Of a DNA stretch of 64,000 nucleotides, positions 43,701-52,700 are shown piece by piece. Source of the DNA: Chelonoidis abingdonii (lineage: Eukaryota; Chordata; Testudines; Testudinidae); contig NC_133778.1 of the NCBI RefSeq assembly GCF_003597395.2, positions 20,762,673 to 20,826,672 on the forward strand, written 5' to 3'. How positions within the stretch are numbered: position 1 is the stretch's first letter; every line of letters begins with the position of its first letter. The notes under the pieces were generated by a model that was not told the DNA's origin, made no database searches, and was given only the letters and a program-made list of their open reading frames with translations. The translations under genes and the position numbers were made by a program.

Positions 43701-46700
43701 AAGCTCACTGTGCTGAGCTCCAGGCCTTGCAAATGCAGTACAAGAAAGAACTGAGGACTGAGAGGGCCTCTGCACAAGAGAAAATGGGTATGGACAGGCT
43801 TTCTGGGAAGTCTGAGCCCTGTTGTTTTCATGGTTACTCTGAGCTGGAAACTCCTGTTGGGTTCTTTCCCTCTCTAGCATATTCACAGCAGCAGACTCTC
43901 TTTGGAAGCTTCCCCTGCCTCTCCATGTTTTGATATTGAAAGCAAAGAGGGATCTGAGCTGTGACTGTCAGTACTAACTGGGGAAGAGGGATAGTTGTGA
44001 AAGAAGGTGGGTTGGAGCTGGTAGAGTGTCATCCTTTTAAATGCTAGCGTTGTGCTAGAATTATAAACTGACGTCAGAAATCATGTCCAGATCTGGATTA
44101 GATTTAGACTGGGGTCTGTGTTCTGAGGCTGAATTAAGGTTATGGTTGAGATTCAGTTATGCCAAAGTCTCAAGCAGTCTTGAGAGATTTCAGTCCATAA
44201 TAGCAGGAGGGAATTGGAGAACATCTGAGCTCATCAGATTTCTGCTGCCTTGAATAATGCTCAGGTTTCCAAACAGATATTGATTTCAGGGGGAGGCTGC
44301 CCAGAAAACTTCTTGGATGGCCAGCCAGACCTTTTGCAATTTGCTGGGTACCTTTGTAAACAGAAATGAAGAAAATCTTTCAATTCAATGACTGTAGCCC
44401 AGCTATTTATTTATTTAATTTTGGGTGCCTTTTGGTGCTCAGAAAAGTCATTGACAGGTGTCTTCAGGCCAGCTGTAGGGTCAGTAGATATTCCATGCAA
44501 CCTGCCCCAACACAGCTTCAGTCCACTTCTAATTCTGAGCCTCCTTTAAAAAACAGAATTAGTTTCTTCATTCTTAGTCCCCTACTGTGTGGTGGAATCT
44601 GTGACATAGACGTGTCTTGTGGGGTCTGGACTGAGATGCCTAGTCTGCTTTCATGTTACCTATTCAGGGTTTTAGTGCAAATCTCCATGGCTGAGACATT
44701 CCCATTAAAATTGCTGTATTAACTACATATCTTGTCCTTCTCTTGTTGCTCAGAGGGGATGCAGAAGGAATATAAGTATCTGAAGAATGCATTCCGAATG
44801 TACCAGGTGAGATTTCAGCAACCCTGCAGTGATCTCCAAAAGTGGATCAGGTCCTGTTAGTCTAATGCTTAGGGCTTGGCTACAACTATCGTTTAAGTTG
44901 ACGTAACTTACATCACTCAGGGCTGTGAAAAAGCCACCTCCCAAACAGCACAAGTTACATCAGCCTAAGCGCTGACCAATCTGCTGCTCTGTTGGTGGGA
45001 GATGCTCTCCTGTCGGCATAGTGTAGCTGCACCGATGTAGCACTGTAGTGTAGAATAGCTCTTAGTTTCCTAGGAAGGTACTGCAGTGAGTGCAGACACA
45101 CCCCGCCATCCCCCTTGGCACACAGGGTCCCCCATGTGCTGGATTCACTGCAGTTTCACTGTGGGTAAGGAGGGTGGGATTTCCAAAACCCAGGGGTGGG
45201 GGACGCTACCCTGTGCACCACAGAGCGTAACTTCAGTGACTGCTAGCAGGAGCAGCACGATGGATGTAGCTGGAGGTGTCTCCCTCACCCCTGTGGAGGA
45301 AGAGTGGTGTGCAGTGGCCACAGACGCTGTCCCCACAAAGGATCTCCCTCCTTCTGCTCCTTTAGCCTGGGGGAGAGCTTCCTGGTGCATCACTTTGGGA
45401 TCTGTGGATGGAAATGGCTATATAGTTGCTAACTACACCTCTACCTCGATATAGCGCTGTCCTCGGGAGCCAAAAAATCTTACTGCGTTATAGGTGAAAC
45501 CGCGTTATATCGAACTTGCTTTGATCCACCAGAGTATGCAGCCCCACCCCCCTGGAGCACTGCTTTACCGCATTATATCCGAATTTGTGTTGTATCGGGT
45601 GGCATTATATTGGGGTAGAGGTGTATCTTTTTACAGCATAATTGGAGGCAATGTGATTCAGGAGCCGTCAGGGTTTTTGGAAGATTTTCTGAAGATGCAT
45701 ATTGTCTGTGTGTGTGTAGGACAGTGTTTCTGATGAAATGGAGGAGAAGTGGCTGAGAAGGCAGGCTGACTGGAAGAAGAGTGAGAGGATTGAGCGGGAG
45801 AAGGCACTTTTACAGCAAAGTGAGTAAACAAGGACACTTGTATTTATTGTGTTTTCCACCACATGCATCCGATGAAGTGGGTTTTAGCCCACAAAAGCTT
45901 ATGCTCAAATAAATATGTTAGTCTCGAAGGTGCCACACATACTCCTGTTCTTTTTCCTCCATGTTGTCGCTTCAGCAATGTGCTTATCTCTTCCCTGCTA
46001 GCCCATTCTGTAGGAAGTGTGTCCCTGGGTAAGGACATATTTCTGGCTACGTAGTACATTGTGCCACATCCAGAGCCTCGCAAAGTAAGACCTGTGACAG
46101 CTACAAAGTTACCAGGCAAAGAAGAGAGACTGCAAGATGAGGAGAAGGGAGCAAGACAATGACTGGAAAAGTGATCCAGTGTGTGGGCATGTGTATGTAC
46201 ACATGCTCAGAACCCGGGAATGGGATGAGACTATGAGAACGTTCTCCTTCAAGGCACCACTCAGTGCTGTCATTTGTTATCTGGTGCTTAGATACCATAG
46301 TGCTTGAGTGGTAGAAATGAAATGAGTCAAACACCTTGTATCCATGTTGCCATGTACATTTGTGTGCCTCTTATACAGAATTAAAATGGATGATTAGGAA
46401 AAGCCCTCAGACCTCTGTCTTTCTCTCCACAGAGCAGGAATTGATGAAGAAATTTGAGATGGAGAGAGAGCATCTAAAGAAATCATCTCAGAGTGGTAAC
46501 TACATGATGAATAAACTCCCACAGAAGGAAAGAGAGGTAGCTAGCCCTGAGGGAAGCATAAAGCTACATGTTGAGGTGCTGCAATTCCCATGAACTCTTT
46601 TTGCCAGTAAAATAGTAGCAGGTTTATTATAAAATCCATGTGTCTGTGGTGTCCTTATCTTCTGTTTGCCAGGAGCTAGGAATAGGTGATGGGATGGATC

Positions 46701-49700
46701 ACTTGATGATTACTTGTTCTATTCATTCCCTCTGGGGCACCTGGTATTGGCCACTGTCAGATGACAGAATACTGGGCTAGATGGACCTTTGGTCTGACCC
46801 AGTATGGTGTTCTTATGTCTGTTTATAAGGCTCCTATTGCTCAAAGGCTCAAAGGCCTGATGCTCTGAGTAAAGGGAGAGATAGGGACAGGCTGGATTCA
46901 AACCATAATCACAGGATAATTCTGTTAAACCCCAAGGATCCTAAGGAGCATGGTGCATGTCAGACACCTTCCAAATCACTAGTTGCTTGTATTTCTGCCT
47001 AGCAGTTACTGTCTGGAAGGTCATGTATTCGGTTTCGCCTGATGGATTGTGCAGGTGGTTGGAATCGGCTGCTCACTGATGAGCCTGGGAATGTTAGACA
47101 TGCTATGAACTGTGCACAAACTGTGTGTCCTTTTCAGGAGTTTAATAAACAGCACCAGGAAGATGTGGAGAAAATAAAAGAGTTGCAAAACATCAAGGAG
47201 GCAAGTATGGCAAAAAACGGAATGCAGTGCCACTGAGCAACTGCATCACATGGTACAGTCTAGATTTCTGAGCAGTTCACTCTCGCCCAGTCAGCAGGAC
47301 AGGACTTAGCTGAGGTATTCAACTCTGGAGGGGATAAAGCAAACTGATCAGCTCCCCTTTTGTGCACTGTTCGGTAATAGGAGAAGGAGCCACTCGGGGA
47401 ATTTAACTGTAATTTCCATTGGGAAACGAAGCTTGATTCTGGGTTCTTGATGTAGCCCTGGTGCTTTTATAAAACCTGAAATAAAAAACTTTCCAAATAA
47501 AGGCAGACCCCAGACAGGGGGCCTGGCTGGCCAGTGAGCCACTTGGCCTGGGTGTCTGAAGGCTGTTATGATTTAGTGCAGCCTCTGCTGGCTGGGCTGC
47601 TCTCGACCCCTGACTGTAACACAGAGCTCTGGGTTTCCTCAGGGGAATGTCTACGCTTGGAGTGTGGTTTCCACCTCACTTGAGGAGACATACCCAGGCT
47701 AGCTCTCATTGTGCTGGCATGCTAAAAATAGTGTATATGTAGCAGAATGGGTGGTGGGAGGGGCCAGCTGTCCATCCAAGATCCTAGGCACATCCTCAGA
47801 GTGATTAGCCCATCTCCACACAGCTACACTATGTTTTCGTGTGGTAGCTCTGATTGACCTAGTGCAAGTCACACCCACCACTCCAAGCATAGACATATCC
47901 CCAGTGGGGGAGTGGTTACGTCTGCTCTCCTCTAGAAGTGGCTTCCGCTTCACACGCTGCTGCTGTGTAACTTGTAGCCCCTGCACCATTGCGTGGGAAG
48001 GGGTAAATCTAGGGACTGCTCTAGCTGTGGGCAAACTGGACAGCTCCCTAGGGTGGCCGATTCTGCCTAGGGCAACAGGTGGCCTGGCCAAACCTGAGCA
48101 GCGCAACAACCCCAGCTGCTTATTTGCAGTGCCACTCACTCACATTTGGCCCAGCTACGCCCTCCCCCCCATGGTGGAGGGCTGGTTGGGCCAAGCCTGA
48201 GTGAGTGGCATTGCAATCTAGTGCTAGCCCCTGCCCTTCTCCCATAACCACCTAACCATCAGAAGGCTCACCACCCCTCCTCCGCCCAACCTGAAAACCT
48301 GACATGCCCCGTCACCCCCCATGCTGGCCTCTGTTCTAAGGAGCACAAGGGATGTGGAACACTGAAGTTTTGCCTAAGGTGGTGGGTTATCTTGAGAGAC
48401 CTCTAGGTAAATCAAGTCCATATGCAAGAGAGCTTATGCTTGACTCTCTAGCCCAATTAAGTACAAGGACAGCGTGGGTAACTAGTTGGCCCCTACCAGT
48501 AGAAATGAATCCAGCTTATAAAAGCATCATGAAAATCAGGGCAATGGTATGTCCATGCTTCTGTTTAGGCCAACCCTCGCCCCCATGTGGTGCAGACTAT
48601 GACACCGGTATTGGAGAGGGATGGCAATAACTGGGAGAGACTGATGGGGGCTGCACAGTACGTTGGGTTAGAGAGAGAGAAGCCCATTTTATCCAAATGA
48701 ATGTGTCTGTGTTTTATCCAATCAAGTCTCTGGAAGCCGATTTGAAGGAGAAAGACCAGATTCTCAAGGCTCTCACCACAACGATGCAGAACGCTCAGAT
48801 GGAGCTTAAGAAAGAGGTGGGAGAGTGTGTGTGATGTCATTATGAGTAAGGCTAAGATTTTGTCACGGATATTTTTAGTAAGTCACAGACAGGTCACAGG
48901 CAAAGAAGAAAAATTCACAGAAGCCATGACCTGTCCAGGGGCGGCTCCAGGCCCCAGCATGCCAAGCACGTGCTTGGGGCGGCATGCCGCGGGGTGCGCT
49001 CTGCCGGTCGCTTGGAGGGCAACAGGCAAGGTGCCTTCGGCGGCATGCCTGCGGAGGGTCCGCTGGTCCCGTGGCTCCGGTGGACCTTCCTCACACGTGC
49101 CTGCGGAGGGTCCGCTGGTCCCGCGGCTCCACTGAACAGGATGATTCTGTATTTAGCCCACTGAAATCCTGATACAGCTCTGACCTAAGTAGCAGGAGAG
49201 TCCAAGTGAAGATAGAACTACATGGCTCACGTGTATTGTAGCACAGACAATATCTAAAGATCAGTTGGGGTTTGCGGACATCTGGAATATTGGAATACAA
49301 AGGACAGGGTGAAGAAACAGGCTTTCAGACTTATCCAAATTTCTTGACTTTTATTCATTTAAATCAAGCACTTAAAAGCAGTTTTGCTTTGAAAAGCACC
49401 CACGTAACAATGACACCTTCCTCCTCGGCAAATCTGCTCCCTGCTGTTCAGTCAAATCTGCTGACTTTAGTAATAGCGTTGCCGCTTTTTCATCCTGTTA
49501 ATACTGCAGAACCATTTAGGCTCCTAGGTCACTTAGTTACTTTTGATGATGTTACGTGCTGTATTTTACCCTTTAAACTGAGCACCTTTGGTCTGGGAAT
49601 TATCGTAACAATGGTCCTGATTCCCACATTTATCTTCTCCAGTCACGTTTCAGAGCAGAATTGCACTTTGTTGTGCTAGAAGTAGTTTCTTGAGTCTGGT

Positions 49701-52700
49701 TAAGGTTGTCTCTGAATTTTGGTTTACTGGAGGAGGAGCAAATGTAAGGTTGTTTAGATGTTGCATAAACAGCAAATTCCAGTGCATGGCTATGTGCTCA
49801 TGAGTGGTGTGTTAAGGTTGGGGTCAGAATTGCACAGTTAACCTTTGGTGGGAAGTTCCACGCCTTACAGTGATTAGGGTGAGGTTATTGATGTGTGGGC
49901 TGATCCATAGCTTTTAGACAAGCACTTACATACTTCAGCTGTTACCATTCAAGCCTTGTTGTCGGCCAATTTCCTTTTTTCTCAATAGCGCTAAGGGGAA
50001 TAGTGTTGGGGTCTGGAGGACAAGAGGATGCACAGTTGGGGACAGGTGTTAAGGAGGGTGTTGAGAGTGCTGGGTGAGGCGCAGCATGGTGTTGAGACAG
50101 ATTTTTGGTAGGATCCCTGGGGAGAGTTGTGAATTAGGAGCCTGGTATAGGAGATCTAGCAGGAGGTGTTAGGGGAGGAGAACCTGTTTGGGGAGTTAAT
50201 GAGTGTCATCGAGGTATTTGCAGGCTGCCTTCAGAGGCAGGAGGGCATAGGTCAGTGAGCCCCAGGGCCTGGGGTTTCTGTGTTGGGAGGGAATCCTTTC
50301 TGACACTGGTTTGGAATTCCCTGGCAAAATGAGGCCTGTCACCCAGTGGGCAGGATTTCCCCTGTGCTGAGGAGGAAGTGGGGATGTGTGTGTTGGGTGC
50401 AACTTCTAGAATCTCACATTGAGCCCTCACAATCAAGACATCCAGAATCATGTTGGAAAAGGTGGGCTGTTTTTGCACTTCTAAAGCCAAATTTCTTGTG
50501 GATTGTTTCTGTGCATTTCTTTGACGTTATTAATATCTGCTGCTGGATTCAGACGGGGGGGCGGGGGGGTGTCTTCTTGGTGCACAGAACAGAATTTGCA
50601 TTAATATTATATCAAATGACCGGACAACTGCTCTGCTGTATGCCGTAGGTCCCATACTACTTCTCCTATAGCTCATCTGGTATGGGCCTGTGCTTTTGGT
50701 GCAGGAGGAGCTGAGTTCTATTGTCACCCTTGCTGAGAAGTTTCTAGACACCATAGCATTCGGCACACTGCCAGTGAAATTACTAGAGGCCCAAGGAATT
50801 GTTACAATACAAATGCCAGTTGGCTGCATGACCCATTCAGTGATGTCTGAGAAAGATGAGTGGATTCCCTTCCCCGCTGTGCATTTGTGGTGAATTTTCT
50901 GTGTAACCGGTGAGGAGTAGCTGTACCAGGAATATGCTGACAGACTCTCAACTGTAGTGATGCTCTGATTATTGCCCTTTGGTTAGTTATAAGTAGGGTA
51001 CATCCTGCCATAAGAACAGTAACCAGTGGCATTCTGTTTGCAGAGAGATTACTGTGATGTCCACCATAGAAGCAAATGGGAAATTAAAAGCAAGTGTGAC
51101 TGACTGTACTGTGCTTGGCAGGTCAGCCTTTTGTGACCTGTACCCAGACGGGATGAGTCCCACTCCCTGTTAGTAATAAGTCTTTCTATTGCATTCTGGT
51201 GCTGCACCACCATGGCCCACCTTCCTCACATGTTCGTGCTGTCTCACCCAGCAAGGAACTCGGGCTACTTCAAATCCGTCAGTGTTTGACCATTCTAATG
51301 TCGAGCTTGGGCTGGTCCAGAGCAGAACAACTGGAGGAAGTGTGGGGCAGAAGTTTTTGCCTGCTTAGATCGGTCCAGACTGGTTTTTGTGTTTCTCAGT
51401 CATCCCTGCTGTCTTGTGTCCGGCTGTTGTGTAAAACGACTCATCCCATCTGGGTACAGCAAGTAACTACCTGGTGCTCCTTTTTCCCCAGAAAAGCAAC
51501 CTGCTGGAGCTGGAGAAGAACATTCAACAGAAAATCTCAGCAGTTGAATTAAAACACCAGCTCAATATCACTTCCCTGGCAGATGAAAATGCTGTTCTGA
51601 GGTAGGAACGAAATCGAAGTATTTCAGCCCAGATAGCTTCAACTAGCAGCACCCAACTACATGAGCATTTACTAGTTCGCTCTTTTTAATCTTTCTTACT
51701 TACACTATGAGGCTTTGTCAGTTCTTTCATTCGCAGTAACAGCTGATTTTATATCCAAACATTCTCATACAAGTGCCATCCGCCAAGCAGTTTCAGCAGA
51801 GCTGTGCTGCCCACATGGAATCAAGAGGGTATGCTCCTGCTCAAACTTTGGTGCCTTAGAAAAGCCTCACAAGAAGCTTAGACAGCCTCTCAGCTTCCAG
51901 AACATGGGCTTTGCAATCAATGCAGCGGCATGTAGTTTCTACATATCTGAGCTCTCAACAGGGAGAATGTTAATTATACTTGTTCGGTGTTACATGATAA
52001 ACCCATTGTGACACAAAGTTACTGGAAAAATCCTCCCCTCCAAGCAATATGCACATCAGCGAGGCAGAGGCTGGCAGTAGCAATGCCAGCCACATTTTTA
52101 AGAGTGCACTCTTTTCATGTGAAACAGTTATCCAAACCCTATCAAAAGTATCTCAGTCCTTAAAATAATGATCACCTACAGCATCGGAGGCGCAGGAAGT
52201 GAAACTCATCAGTCTGGTTTCACTAAGGTGAGTGAAGTGTGAAGAAAAAACAAATGGAGATGATAAGGTTAGTGTTTAAAACACATTTTCTAGTTCTAAT
52301 ATACAAGATGGTGTTAACACAGAAAAAAAGCGTGTCTTTTGGAAGGAGGGGAGAAATTTTTTCCCATTCTTGGTCATTAAATCTCCGTTCCCTTCTTGAA
52401 GCTACCACTGTCAGTTTACTGGAATTAATAGAGAGGGGATGCTGTGAATTGCTGACCTTCCACTGTTAGTTTGGTGGCCTCATTTTAACTCATCAATGAT
52501 CATTCTCATTGCTTACTGTGGAACATGGCACTCAGGTTCCACAGTAACCAAGATGAATCTGTTGCTGGGCCAAGATTTAAGCATATTAATGTATTGTTTA
52601 CTAAAGATCAGGGCTTAAATTACAGTGGAAATAGAGCTTCCGCTTATGTCTGGCAAAGGAAACCCATGTGTGGAGGTTGCATGGGAGCTGAGCTTCCTAT

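Larger units (their letters stand above)
44807..45719 (+). other. FLACC1 intron with two MITEs
   Basis: Carries elements at 44871-45060 and 45434-45625. The C-rich stretch between them (45080-45410) is not recognised. Confidence 0.55.

Noticed and set aside
46496..46501. gtaact as donor of the FLACC1 exon starting at 46433
   Set aside because: It would leave phase 1 and put a stop in the next exon; the later gtagct donor restores the frame and the alignment.
50690..50893. ORF after a cag, considered as a FLACC1 exon
   Set aside because: No in-frame donor, no resemblance to the FLACC1 coiled coil, and the exons at 48727 and 51492 already join in phase and align without it.
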